From Saccharomycopsis fibuligera x Saccharomycopsis cf. fibuligera (Eukaryota; Ascomycota; Saccharomycetes; Ascoideales; Saccharomycopsidaceae), in NCBI GenBank assembly GCA_001936135.1, contig CP012820.1, positions 2,096,001 through 2,160,000 on the forward strand: 64,000 nt of DNA. Direction: 5' to 3'. Positions within the stretch are counted from its first letter, which is position 1; each line of letters opens with the position of its first letter. The translations under genes and the position numbers were made by a program. Positions 20,632-32,401 of this stretch are shown here, in pieces. The notes below the pieces were generated by a model that saw only the letters and a program-made list of their open reading frames with translations, was not told where the DNA came from and did not search any database.

Positions 20632-22611
20632 GGAATGACAATTTTTTTGTTTTTTGGGTACTTTGTTTGAACCAATTTGTTTATCCGTTTTGCTTTTTGT
20701 TTATTTGTCTTGTTTTCGCCTTAGGTGTTTTTCTTAGTTTTTTGTTTCTCTTACTTTTTGTTTTAGTGGTAAATTTTGCTAACTCATATTATATGTTGTG
20801 CAATTGAAGAACATTGCGACGTTTACGTTATCGGGATGTGTTTGTTTTCTAATTTATTTTCAAAAGTTATTTATTTGTCGGCCATTTCATTAATATTTTC
20901 TTTTTCTGCTTACCTTAGCTGTTTATTTTGATTATCATCAAGTTTTATTGCACATGCTATTTTTGTACCTATTGTTTTTACTATTTTTGATTGCTATTTC
21001 GCAGCAATTTCACTTTCTGTTCATTTCGTTTGTTCTACTAACGTTCTTTCATGTTTTCTTTTTTTTTTTATTTTTTTTTATTTTTGCTACTAAATTTCTC
21101 ATTCCACGTTAACGTGTATACAATAGAAAAATCCAAAATAGATTTACATCATTTTCCAATCGTAAAATTGTTTATGTTTGTACCTAATTTCGCCTTAAAC
21201 TTTATTTAGCATAGCCGGTATTTGTTCGCTAGTGAGTTAAACAGCTACTAATATTTTCATCTTTTACCATTCACTTTTTATTTATTTTCTTAGATTCTGC
21301 TAACTTTAAATTAAACACTAAAATTCTTTGCTGCTGCTAATATCAAAAACCCATGAAAAATTTAGTAAAAATTCATGTAGTGCTTAGTACAGTTCGCCAA
21401 AGAGCTCATATGGTTGGTTTGAGGGATTAATTAATTATTATAATCAAAAACAATGCTGAGTAACTGTTCTAGCTTAGCACTCGGCCAGCTATGAGCTTTT
21501 CTCTGTCTGTGAGTTACAAGGTATCAATTGTCAAGAGCTGATGGGCACCAAGAAATAAAAAAGTAGCGTGCACAGAAGAAATAAAAAGCAGTTACCTAAA
21601 AAAGAGGTGATGTTAATAACAACAAAAAATCACACTTCATACAATGACACATAGTGATAGTGTGGTTAAATAGTTTTTTTTGTGTTTTTCTTTTTTTTTT
21701 TTTACAAAAAAACATTGTAAAAAAAAAAAAGAAGAAAAGGGTTATTGAAAATGCACTTTCTGAAAGATTTAAATATGAGTAAAATACAAGAAGGTAAAGT
21801 AGACTGACTGTATTGTGGCACATCAAGTGTGTCTAGCGCAGATGATAAGATAAATAAACGGCAATGCATTAATTACACTAAATAGAAGAGAAACTGACAG
21901 GTTACCAAAAATTCTTATGCAACTACCCTTGAAAAATTAAGAATTCTAGTTCACCCACAAAGATGTGATCAAGTCATTGCGTGCATGTGTGAGGCTATTC
22001 AAAACTCTGACTGGACCCTGCAAAAAACACATGTATCGAAAGTTTGGGTTTATTTACATATATGGTAGTTACTAATGCAAAGGTACATGATACCCGGTCT
22101 TCTATAAATACCATTTGGAGGGTATCCAAAGAAACAGGAAATGACACTTTGCCTTGTTGTTGATTCAAGCTGAACAGGAGAGAAGAGTACGTTAAAACGG
22201 TAATACTTTACAATACAATATATTGCTGAGCTTTGTGTAGGAATAGGTAGTTCATTTTATAGTTGGATTCTCAGTGTTAGAAATTTCTCGCCCGGGCAAT
22301 AGACACAATCTTCCCATTTATTAGGTTGCATTTGAATTGAAACGATTGGTGCTACAAAGTTGCGATTGACTGACACCATTTTAGCGCTGCCCACAATATA
22401 TCATCCACACCGCATCGCTACTCCAGAACTATACCGCAAGCTGTATTATATTAACATCATATTAGCATCTTTTTTTGTCTTTTCTTATTAAGGTCCTACT
22501 GTTTCTCCTTATTTCAAAAAAAAAAGAAAAAAAAAAAAAAAAAAACTCTCAGGTATTTCCTTCCCAGGGGTCATTCAAGCTTGCAAATCACCAATTTGCG
22601 TCATTTGAATT
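20632..22611. other. Gene-free region upstream of the GH47 mannosidase
   Basis: About 2 kb, AT-rich. The first 500 bases are strikingly T-rich on the plus strand, typical of a yeast 3' region. Poly-T and poly-A runs sit at 21690-21730 and an A tract at about 22517-22545, just before the mannosidase leader. I looked for tRNA and box C/D signals and found none convincing. Confidence 0.45.
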
Positions 22612-24882
22612 ATGTCTAGTTATAGCAAGGCTAGCGACATCCATTGGCGACCACACTCAAAAAAGAACGACATCCTTCCATTGTATTATAAAGAAAAACC
22701 AAAGAACAGCGATTTCAGATCTGCTGGTAGTTTCAGCAACCAAATATTATCATTTTGGTACGATAAACAAAAAAGAAAAATGTTATACAAAGCTTTCTCA
22801 GTCTCTTGTGTGGTCTACATCATTTACTACTTGTTCTTTTCCAACAGTAATGGTCCAACTTCTAAGCTAAATATTTTGGACACCAAAGCTAAGCAAAACC
22901 AAATCAGAGAGGTTTTCAGAGAGTCTTTTGCTGACTATAAAAAGCACGCATGGGGCAAAGACGTTTACCATCCGGTTTCCAAGTCTGGTGAAAATATGGG
23001 TCCAAAACCTTTGGGGTGGATGATTGTTGATTCTTTGGATACATTATATTTGATGAACTTGACCAGTGAGATCAAAGACGCTAAAAAATGGGTCAAAGAT
23101 GATCTTACCTACGATTTCGATTACGCAGTCAATACATTCGAAACTACCATTAGAATGCTTGGTGGGCTTTTATCTGCTTACTACTTATCCAAGGATGACG
23201 TTTACTTAAACAAAGCCACCGACTTGGGTAACAGAATATTGGGAGCTTTTGACTCTCCTTCTGGTGTGCCATATGCCAGTGTGAATTTAAAAACAGGAAG
23301 AGGCATCAAGTCCCATGCTGATGGCGGTGCTTCATCTACTGCAGAAGCAACTACCTTACAGTTAGAGTTCAAATATTTGGCTAAATTGACCGGCGAGGCC
23401 ATGTATTGGGAAAAAGTTGAAAAGGCAATGGAAGTAATATATAACGAAAACAACCCGACTGATGGCCTTGTGCCGATATTTGTGTATCCTGACAATGGTA
23501 AATTCCGCGGGAATTTGATTCGTTTGGGTTCAAGAGGTGACTCATACTATGAGTACTTATTGAAACAATATTTGCAAACAAAAGAAGGCATTTACTGGCA
23601 AATGTATAAAGAATCAGTTGACGGTGTAAAGAAACATTTGGTTAGAAAAACTGAACCAAACAAGTTGACGTTCATCGGTGAATTAGAAAATGGGCTTAAT
23701 GGCTTTTTCTCTAGTAAAATGGATCATCTTGTATGTTTTTATGGTGGGTTATTGGCCTTAGGAGCCACAGACGGATTAGATGTGGCTACATTCAAAAAGC
23801 AAAACAGTTGGACAAGCTCCAGAAATGATGATTTGCAATTAGGCAAAGAGCTTACCAAAACTTGCTACAAAATGTACAATTTGACAGAGACTGGTCTTGC
23901 TCCAGAAATTGTCGTTTTCAATGAAGACTCTTCAAAAAAGAAAGATTTTCACATTAAGCCAGCGGATACCCATAATTTGCAACGTCCAGAAACCGTGGAA
24001 AGTTTATTTATCTTATATAGAATTACTAAAGATCCTATTTATCGTCAATGGGGGTGGGAAATATTTGAAAACTTTGTCAAGTATACCAAAGTGCCTAATG
24101 GAAGCTACTCTTCTCTTGATGATGTGACTGATGCAGACAATATCCAATTCAGAGACAACATGGAGTCATTCTGGTTGGCAGAAACTTTGAAATACTTGTA
24201 CTTGTTATTTGAAGACGATGAAAGTGTTTTGCCATTAAACAGAATAGTTTTCAACACTGAAGCACACCCATTGCCAGTATTTGACCCAGAGCCATTGTTC
24301 AAGACAGGTTGGACGTTTAAAAATAATGCCAAGGGAATAAATATTGAACATACCTTAGAGTTCACGAATAGCAGAGCAGATGAACATGCTCAGTGGAATA
24401 AACTCATGAATGAAAAGGGGGCCAAGGGAGAATCTTTCAATGAAAAAGTTCAAAATTTAGAAGACCAACAAGAACAAAAAAAGAATACAAAGCTTTTTGA
24501 CGAGGATGTAGCGGGAAAACAAGCAGACAAGGAAAAAGCAGAAGCTGAAGAAGCCGAAGAAGCTCGTGTCAAGGAAAAATTCATTGAGGAACAGAAAGAT
24601 ATTCACAAGGATATTAAAGATGCACCAGCGGCAGCACCAGCGGCAAAACCATTGGAAGAGCAATTAAAAGAAGAAATTGCTAGCGAAGAGGGTAAAGATA
24701 TGATTCAAGAAGGAAAAGATAAGTACCCTTCCAAAAATGCTAAGGCCGATGCAAAGAGAAAGGAGAAATTAACTGATGATGAAAAGACGAATCAACGTAT
24801 TAAGCAGGAATTGGAAGAAGGAAAGGAGTACACAGAGATCATAGATGAGTTGATAGAAGAGGAAGAGAACAGAAAGGTTTGA
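22612..24882 (+). CDS. MNS1: GH47 class I alpha-1,2-mannosidase, Mns1-like, with charged C-terminal extension
   Basis: A 756-residue type II membrane protein. It has a cytosolic tail of about 58 residues, one membrane segment at about 60-78 (AFSVSCVVYIIYYLFF) and a lumenal GH47 domain. Matches include PLGWMIVDSLDTLYLMN, NTFETTIRMLGGLLSAYYLS, HADGGASSTAEATTLQLEF, RLGSRGDSYYEYLLKQYL, KMDHLVCFYGGLLALG, RPETVESLFILYR, ESFWLAETLKYLYLLF and FNTEAHPLP, whose Thr is the calcium ligand in this family. Expected role: trimming Man9GlcNAc2 to Man8B in the ER, a timer for glycoprotein quality control. The domain ends near residue 566; a Lys/Glu-rich tail of about 190 residues follows that known Mns1 proteins of about 550 residues lack. 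A second in-frame ATG at 22780 would leave almost no cytosolic tail. A CUG-clade paralogue is the main alternative. Confidence 0.88.
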   Translation: MSSYSKASDIHWRPHSKKNDILPLYYKEKPKNSDFRSAGSFSNQILSFWYDKQKRKMLYKAFSVSCVVYIIYYLFFSNSNGPTSKLNILDTKAKQNQIREVFRESFADYKKHAWGKDVYHPVSKSGENMGPKPLGWMIVDSLDTLYLMNLTSEIKDAKKWVKDDLTYDFDYAVNTFETTIRMLGGLLSAYYLSKDDVYLNKATDLGNRILGAFDSPSGVPYASVNLKTGRGIKSHADGGASSTAEATTLQLEFKYLAKLTGEAMYWEKVEKAMEVIYNENNPTDGLVPIFVYPDNGKFRGNLIRLGSRGDSYYEYLLKQYLQTKEGIYWQMYKESVDGVKKHLVRKTEPNKLTFIGELENGLNGFFSSKMDHLVCFYGGLLALGATDGLDVATFKKQNSWTSSRNDDLQLGKELTKTCYKMYNLTETGLAPEIVVFNEDSSKKKDFHIKPADTHNLQRPETVESLFILYRITKDPIYRQWGWEIFENFVKYTKVPNGSYSSLDDVTDADNIQFRDNMESFWLAETLKYLYLLFEDDESVLPLNRIVFNTEAHPLPVFDPEPLFKTGWTFKNNAKGINIEHTLEFTNSRADEHAQWNKLMNEKGAKGESFNEKVQNLEDQQEQKKNTKLFDEDVAGKQADKEKAEAEEAEEARVKEKFIEEQKDIHKDIKDAPAAAPAAKPLEEQLKEEIASEEGKDMIQEGKDKYPSKNAKADAKRKEKLTDDEKTNQRIKQELEEGKEYTEIIDELIEEEENRKV

Positions 24883-25594
24883 TTTAATCTCTGTATATTT
24901 TATTTTATTTCTATATTTGTAACAGAGTTTTCAGAAGAGTTTATTAATAAAAAAACAGTAATTAAAGGAAAGAAGCAGTTTTAACTGTGAGTAAGGTTTT
25001 AAATAGAGAAGTAGTTGCTCCATTAAAATTTGGGACAAACATCCTACAGTAGGTGGCGTACTGTTTGGGAGTCACGTTGGCGACCTATAATATGCAGTAA
25101 ATTCTTTGTGAATTCTATTCGCTGTGTTTTATAAATTTTAATTTTGGGGCCTATTCGGCTTGTCCAAGTATTGACTTAAATTAATTATTTATTTCAAACT
25201 TCATGTTACAAAAATTGCCTTCTACGGCCCTCGTTTCACCTAATGCCAAACCAACTTTGAAAAGTATTTAAAAGACTTTAAACCCTGTCTTTTTCCACCA
25301 CCATAACAGATGCGGGTTTTAAATACAACATCAAGTTCTTTATTATTGGTGATTTCAAAGATACATCTGTAACTCGATTGGAGTGGCCAAGTTCAGGGGT
25401 AAAAATATCATACATTGATGTCACTCTCACACTATTTTCTCAAACATTTGAACTACAACAAAAGAATAACATACTTTGGCGGTTATGTACCAAAAATATT
25501 TGACAATCTGATGTTGTGGTAATATCCGCACAAGTAATACATATTTGACTCCCAAAAAAAAAAAAAAAAAATTCCCAAATATCAGCTCTTAAAT

Positions 25595-25636
<42 letters not shown>

Positions 25637-26914
25637 TTTTATTAAAATATCCAACATTCTAGAATCATACGACTCAAATTCTAATTGAGGCGTGATTCTC
25701 AGAAGCTTTGGTCAACCCTGAAAACATTTGAAACAGTAACTACACCAGAAAAAGAAAATATTGAATCCTTACTGCGTGACCCATGGAGAATGTTTTCAAA
25801 AACTGTTGGTTTACTGCCTTGCTGATGTATCATTTGCTGGCACTATGGCTGTACGCCATGCATGCTGTGAATTATTTCCGCAATGCACATCCATAAATCC
25901 ATACATCATGAAATTTCTTGCTGCATCACGCCCTTACACCACTGCTCTGACAGGACTGCAAACTCGTAGCCGCCTGCCTGTCTCGATGCTTGCGAAATTA
26001 AGTGACTAAGTATTCTAAAGTAGAACTTTGTGAACTGCTCAACGAATAAGAAAAGAAAAAAGGGTGATAGCGATTAAAGCGTCAAAAAAACCAACTAGTT
26101 AATCACTTTTTTTTTCTTAGTTTTTTTTTTTTTTTTTCTTTTGACAGGTGCTAGATTACCAGCATAAATAACTCTCGCTAACCGAAACTAGTAATGGCTT
26201 ACATTCTTCAAACCGTGACAAACTTTTGCAAATTCACTACTTGAAGTTGTTAACGTCACTATAACTATGTCGATTACAGTAGTTGGTTGAATGCTATAGT
26301 TGGTTGAGACTCGAGGTTGTGAATATCACACTTTTGCTCTACATATTCGCTCACCATGGGAATCAATCACTGCCTCACATTGAGTGCTATACCATTGCTG
26401 TATCGATTAATAGGGACAATAACTCAATGCGTGGATCAACGGTACAGCTATATACCTTGGATTATTCGGTTTAGCTTAACCATATTACTTACCAATTGTA
26501 GCAAATAATGATCCGAGCCAGTAATTGCTAAGTAAAAGGCTATGGAAATGATACTTCGCCGAAATTTGCAAAATGCAGCCACAGCGGCAGTAGCTCTGAC
26601 AGTTTGATCTGGAAAATCTGGAGTGCTGTGCGGGTGCGATTGGTCAGCGATAAGCTCTGAGCCCACACTCGGCGGACCTGAAAGCGAGAAAAAGCGGAGG
26701 GCACATGAGATACTGCAGGCCTGTGCTCAAGAATAAACAAAATGAAAATCAACTTGTAAACTATAGTACAGCGAGCATTTTTCTTTGATATGATCTAAGT
26801 GTTCTGTTGTTCTTATATTTTATGGCCTTTCTTTGGTTACTCTTGATATACTCTTAAGTTCCGTTTTTTTTACGCAACTCATACCTCAATAAATTTAAAC
26901 TACACATTTGCACC
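24883..26914. other. Gene-free region upstream of allantoicase
   Basis: Two kilobases with a long T tract (about 25597-25631) preceded by an A tract (25553-25570), and another T run near 26105-26140. One GATAAG is at 26649-26654, about 260 bases before the allantoicase ATG. No credible gene or RNA seen. Confidence 0.45.
26649..26654 (+). promoter_or_regulatory. Single GATAAG site upstream of allantoicase
   Basis: GATAAG is the core site of fungal nitrogen GATA factors (Gln3/Gat1 family). One copy upstream of a nitrogen-catabolic gene is suggestive only, since such hexamers are common by chance. Confidence 0.3.
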
Positions 26915-28105
26915 ATGTCTGTTTCTGTTTTAGACCAAGAGGCATTCAAAACCAACGTTACTAGCAGATATACTGGTACGTGTTATTGTTGTGCCATTTA
27001 GTTTCTGATGCATTAAACCAATTGGGTCGCCTTTGAAACCACTCAATCACTAAGTTTCTAACTCACCAAATTTTTAGACGTCATTGCCAAAAAAGTTGGC
27101 GGCAAAATCCTTGCCTTTTCTGACCAGTGGTTTGCTGACGCCACTAACTTAATTGAAGCAACTGCACCAATCAGAGACGCCACCAGATTCACCGAAAAGG
27201 GCGCCTGGTATGATGGTTGGGAAACAAGAAGACATAATACTGAAGAAGCCGATTGGGTAATTTTCAAACTTGGCGTTGCTTCTGCACAATTGGTTGCTGC
27301 GGAAGTAGACACTGCTTTCTTTAATGGTAACCATGCTCCCCATATTTCAGTCGAGGCAGCATCATTGCCTTTGGATTTTGACGATTCAATCATTTCGCAA
27401 ACTTCAGAAAAAGCCACAGGCTCTTTCGCTGGTCCGGAAAGTATCCAATGGGATCCAATATTGCCAAAGTTGGAATGCGGTCCTTCTGCAAGATTTTTTT
27501 TCGCTAGAGATGAAATTACCACGAAGGCATACACGCACGCTCGGTTGAGAATGTATCCAGATGGCGGGATTGCCAGATTCAGACTCTATGGGAAGGTGGT
27601 ACCCGTGGTCCCTCAAGAACAGTCTATTCCTTTGGACACGGCTGCGGTGGAAAATGGTGGAGTTGCAGTTTCTTACTCCGATCAACATTTTGGTACTGCT
27701 AGTAATTTGCTCTTGCCGGGCAGGGGCCACGATATGTCTGATGGCTGGGAAACTAAACGCTCTCGTAGCCCCGGTCATGTTGATTGGGTAGTCGTTAAGC
27801 TTGGTTTCGCTACCAAGATAGCCAAAGTAGTTATTGATACTGCTCATTATAAAGGGAATTTTCCTCAGAGTGTGGTTGTCAAGGGGATCAATAAGCCGGG
27901 ACAGGAGAAAGTTGATTATGAAGATGATGGTTGGAAAGTGGTGGTGCCACAAAGCAAAACTGGGCCTCATAAGGAGCATTTCTATACTAAAGAGGATGGA
28001 CAATTGGAAAATGTGGAAAATGGGGAAGTTTATACCCATGTATCACTAACTATCATTCCTGATGGTGGTGTCAAAAGATTGAGAATCTTTGGCACTAGGG
28101 CATAA
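26915..28105 (+). CDS. DAL2: Allantoicase, one intron
   Basis: Two exons, 26915-26975 and 27078-28105, giving 362 residues in frame. Exon 1 encodes MSVSVLDQEAFKTNVTSRYT and the junction codon becomes Asp. Exon 2 continues VIAKKVGGKILAFSDQWFADATNLIE, the classic allantoicase start (VGGKI..SDxWFA). Two homologous jelly-roll repeats follow, each with a GWETRR/K-type motif (GAWYDGWETRRH and MSDGWETKRSR), an ADWVIFKLG or VDWVVVKLG strand, and a C-terminal PDGG[IV].R.R[IL]F/Y motif. Allantoicase converts allantoate to ureidoglycolate and urea in purine and allantoin use as nitrogen source. Length agrees with fungal Dal2 (about 340 residues). Without the intron the protein would lose its first conserved block, which supports the splice model. 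Confidence 0.93.
26976..27077 (+). other. Spliceosomal intron in allantoicase (102 bases)
   Basis: 5' splice site GTACGT at 26976, branch-like TTCTAAC with CTAAC at 27058-27062, and 3' splice site TTTTTAG ending at 27077. Splicing joins the two exons in phase 1 and restores the conserved N-terminal block. The donor GTACGT and branch TTCTAAC each differ by one base from the usual yeast GTATGT and TACTAAC. Confidence 0.88.
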
Positions 28106-28918
28106 TTTCTGAATTAGGATCAGTTAGGGCGGGTTTCTAGTGCATTGCTTTTAGGAATTAAATGTTTATATTCACTGCAAAATTTTATGAAGAAAAAAGA
28201 TCGTTGCGAGAAAATAAATAAATAAATGATTTTGGTTCAGTAACATTTGGCATCTCCTGAGTGCTCAAGCTAAAACCAGCGTAAAAACTACCGGTAGTTT
28301 TTGCTTTCCATCACTACCAAAAATTACCCTCGCAATTAAGATAATGAAGATGACGCTATGATTCATCTTTGCTTAATTTCTTCAAGATTTGAGCCAAGAA
28401 ATTACAAATAGCATATGATTACCTATCATTCATAAGGCATCGCCTTTCTATCATTCAATAACATGTGCTATGACTAACTATGAGTTAAGTTAAGTTAACT
28501 TAACTTATGTTAACTTTGAAACCAAAATAAAAAAAAAAAAAAGATTAATTTATTAAATATAGGCCTTTAGAGACAAACAAAAAGATTTTCAAAAATAAGA
28601 AAAGATAGATAGATTGATAGTAAAATAAAAACCGCTAGAGCGAAAATAAGTAATTTAGTAGACAAAAGAAAAACATAAACACAAACTGCACAAGAGAATT
28701 AATATGAAAGATGATTAAAAACATAGGGAAGAAAAAAAATTGCAAAACCAAATCTAGTATTAGTTATTAGTTAGGTTAAGTTGAAAATAATATTAAAATA
28801 CATAAAAAAATAGTTGTGTTATTTTTAAATAGTTAGACAACCAAAACACAATCCAATTTCTTTGCAAAAGTGTCCATTTTGCTCAGTCTATTCTTATAAT
28901 GATAATTGAGTCAACTTT
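28106..28918. other. Convergent 3' region with a 22-base perfect palindrome
   Basis: Lies between the 3' ends of allantoicase and the minus-strand gene that follows. It is A-rich on the plus strand toward the minus gene, as expected for that gene's 3' region. A perfect inverted repeat lies at 28486-28507. No coding potential. Confidence 0.5.
28486..28507. repeat. 22-base perfect palindrome built on GTTAAC
   Basis: The sequence is its own reverse complement over 22 bases, centred on GTTAAC between 28496 and 28497, and is made of AAGTT/AACTT repeats. A further partial copy (GTTAACTT) follows at about 28509-28516. It could be a hairpin near both gene ends or a dimeric protein-binding site. Confidence 0.75.
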
Positions 28919-29353
28919 TTACTTTCCACCAAAAAGCTTTCTTAATCTCCCTCCAATCTTCTTCTTCTTCGGTTCATCATCCACAAATGCATCCAAGTCA
29001 GGATGCTGTTGATGCAGCTTTAATCTGCGCCCAGTATACCCCTGACCATTTCCAGTATGTTCAAACTGACTAAACAATGAATGCTTTTTTGATTCTTTCA
29101 AATGTTTTTCAAACAATTTTTCCGAATTTATACTAGATGATGGAGTCTTTAATGCGTCTGGCTCATCATATCTGCTATTTAATGGTGTGCCTTGCGGGAG
29201 AATGTCTGGCGTAGCAGATTTCCCCGCTGATAAACCTAGTGGAGTAGTGCCATTACCATGGCCATGTCCATTGCTGTTACCACTACGGTGACGAGCAAAC
29301 CCAAATACTTTTGGAGGCAGCGGTATATGTTGGTTATGATGCTGATGTGGCGT

Positions 29354-29385
<32 letters not shown>

Positions 29386-30512
29386 GATTCTCTGGAACTC
29401 TTGATAATCCTTTTGGCTGTCTTAATGAATGGAGTGCAAACTTATGTGTTCCAGCAGCGCTATCATCGTAACCATCTTCATCATCAGAATCCTCAAATCT
29501 TGATTTGAATAAACCAAAACCTCTTCCGCCATTACCAGCACCTCCAGTACCAGCACCTCCAGCGCCAGGACTATTGATGGATTGTGGAGATAAAGTGTTT
29601 CCAGAAATAGAACCGTTAGGGCCATTAGCTGAAATATCACTGGCTCCATAACCATTGCTTGCACCGTTATTATAATCTCTCATTGAGAGTCTTTTAAATG
29701 CAAGATTATTTTCTGTTGGTCTAATTTTTTCAAAACTGGATTTTGGCCTTAGATCGTCATTAGCTAAATGTTTTTCTAACTGAGCTGCTGATGATGAGGA
29801 ACTATGATTAGGGGCAGTAGTTGTTTTTGTTTGAACTGAAGGGGCACTTCTCAAAGAACGACGTGATCCAATTTCTGACTTTGGTCTGGTTCTTCCATTA
29901 TTATTGTTGTGTAGGGGTTGTTGGCGTTGATATTGATTTTGTGGATCTGAATGTTGTTGATGTTGTAATTGAGCACCATTATGTGGTTGTTGATGTTGAT
30001 GTTGTTGTGATGTGGAAGTAGGAGTTGCATTATAAGCTTGTCTAAAGGTTCTGTTACCCATTGCCGACTGTGATCTGACTATGCTTGCATTATTGTTTGC
30101 ATTTGGGTTTGTATTTAAGTCTGATCTAAATGATCTATCTCTCATTGAGGATTTCGATCTGCTGAGGTTAGCACCCCCAGTAGCACCGCTAGCACTGTTG
30201 GAATGTTGGGTCTTAGTAGGGACTTCACCATCACGTAGTGTTACCAATTTCATTGAAGGAGAACGAGAAACCGGTAACGATTGTCTATGTTGCTGATGTT
30301 TAGTGGCCAATTTTTGACTCTTGTGAGGATCAGCCGATCTATAACCAGACAAAGTATCGGATTTTTCTAAAGCATGAGCCAGAGGGATTTTTGCCGGTAC
30401 AGAACTTCTTTTACTTTTGACTCTCGACGGCAATCTAAATGGCACACTGTTTAATGAATCAACACTTTGATTATTGCTGACTCCCTTCTTCACACTTGGT
30501 GCGCTTTGAAGG

Positions 30513-30544
<32 letters not shown>

Positions 30545-32401
30545 TTGTTGTTGTTGTTGTTGTTGCTGTTGTTGTTGTTGTTGCTGTTGTTGCTGTTGTT
30601 GCTGGCGTTGCTGTATGGTTGCTTTATGGTTTTGTTCCTTTTGAGCTTTTTGCTCCATAACTTTCTCAGATTGTTTAAGTTTTTCAGCTATTTCCGAAGA
30701 TGGCTTAATTGGAGGAGGTGTTGGAACTGGCGGAGCACGAATATCAACATCAGTTGATTCAACTGGAGGAGCGCTCAACGAAGCAGGGATTCTATGTTCT
30801 GGCTCAGTATCCTCAACAATATTCTCTTCATGATGAAGAGGTGCCTTAGTTTCTTCTGCAACTTCTGGACTAATTGATGTGGTTGTTTCCGGAGTAAGGT
30901 TATTTACTTCTTGCGCTGATCGGTTGTATCTGTTATTGGCAAAAATATCAGATCTGGAATCATTATCGGAAGATTTACCATTACTAACAACAGATTCGCC
31001 ATTCAAATGGGAAGCAGAAGAAGGTACAGTGCCTTCTTTATCATTATCATCAATTTTAGTAGCAGGGGACTCTTTATTCTGTACCGGTACAGGAATTTGG
31101 TCTATCGCTGGTTGCGAAAGAGTTGTCTCAGTATTGTTGTCTAAAATTGCATTTGTAGCTTCTTTATTACTATTCTCAGTCGACAATTCAAGTGCCTGAC
31201 TCGAATGTTCATCCTTCTCAGTGATTGGAGGTTCAGGAACAAAATTAGATGGGCTGTCATGAAGCGCTGATCTCAAAGGGCTACCTTGAGCATAACTGTT
31301 ATTGTTTTCACTAACATTATGTCTGATAACCGACCTAGCGGGGCTCGATAAATATTCAAGAGCTTCACCGTCATCTTCTTGGTCAGGAACTTCAACTATG
31401 GAATTGCTAAGAATAGAATGGTCAGGACTATCTTCTGTGAAACTGACTCTTTTCTTTGATTTACTTGCACTATGAGAAAGGCCCGGTGGCTGTAGCAATG
31501 AGCTTGATGAAGACTGCTGCTTCAAACTACTAGCAGGGGACTTATTTACTTGCTGTTGCGTTTGCTGTGGTTGTAAAAACTGTTGCGAGGAGAAATTATT
31601 TCTACCATGGTGATCAAAATTATCAGTAGACTGCTTGTTCAATTTTTTTTGAAGTTTGTGCTTTTCATTGATGGAGGAGACGGTGAAGGAGGAATGCTTG
31701 GGAATGTAAGTTCTGTTGCCCAACAATGACGATGTTCTTGATGCTGAGGGAGACGCGGACTCTGCCGGCACCTGGATAGTTTTCAATCCATAAGCGGTCG
31801 GGACAGTCTTGGCCACCATTCTTGGCTTGCTCGATGCTTCATTTTGCCTAGTGTTACCAATAGTAAATGATTGTACACTTCTTTGCTGTCTTGGGGGTTT
31901 ATGATGTGCTTTGAAATCAACATGCAGCACCAGCAGCAGCAATTTGTGGTGGCCCGTTTGGTAATTTTCATTGTTGCTAGAAAGTGAACGCAACGGAGAA
32001 GAACTGCTCAAGGGAAGACTATCGCTGCTGGCGCGCCTTGGCGGAGGTAACTGTACATTATTGCCAATGGCAGACGAGGATGAAGAAGCAAGAGAATTGG
32101 TTCTCGAAGTGGATTTTTTCCCTCTGACTTTCGAATGACTATTTTGCAATGATGGCTTTCTGCTCAAGTACAGCGATGGAGCACCAAACATAGTAGTTGC
32201 TGATCTGGTGATAGACGAAGTGCGCTGGTGGCCGGTATGGTTAGAATAGTTTGCGCTGTTGGTGGTCAAGCTAGCATTACGGCTGCTGCTTCTGCTGCTG
32301 CTGTGAACGCTGCTGATATTCTCGACGCCAGTGTTGTTGCCGTTTGGCTGAAATAACTTGCCGATGGTGTTGGCAGCTGCCAATGCATTTTTATTTGGCA
32401 T
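28919..32401 (-). CDS. Large low-complexity Ser/Asn/Gln-rich protein with basic C-terminus (possibly eisosome Seg-like)
   Basis: A 1160-residue, mostly disordered protein. It begins MPNKNALAAANTIGKLF, then runs of Ser-rich sequence and KKRVSFTEDSPDHS (about residues 320-333). A run of 30 consecutive Gln lies at residues 600-629 (nt 30515-30604), followed by more Ser/Asn/Gln. It ends with a short conserved-looking basic helix, PKKKKIGGRLRKLFGGK. A disordered scaffold with a basic amphipathic end could bind membrane. Yeast eisosome proteins of the Seg family have this general build, but I cannot confirm it. CTG codons at residues 155-157 and 159 sit in a stretch that makes better sense as Ser, giving KLSSSVSHVDF. 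Confidence 0.75.
30515..30604 (-). repeat. Polyglutamine tract of 30 CAG/CAA codons
   Basis: Thirty uninterrupted Gln codons on the minus strand. The downstream end is nearly pure CAG, the rest mostly CAA with some CAG. Another shorter Gln run lies near 29355-29389. Pure CAG tracts are prone to length change between strains. Confidence 0.95.
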
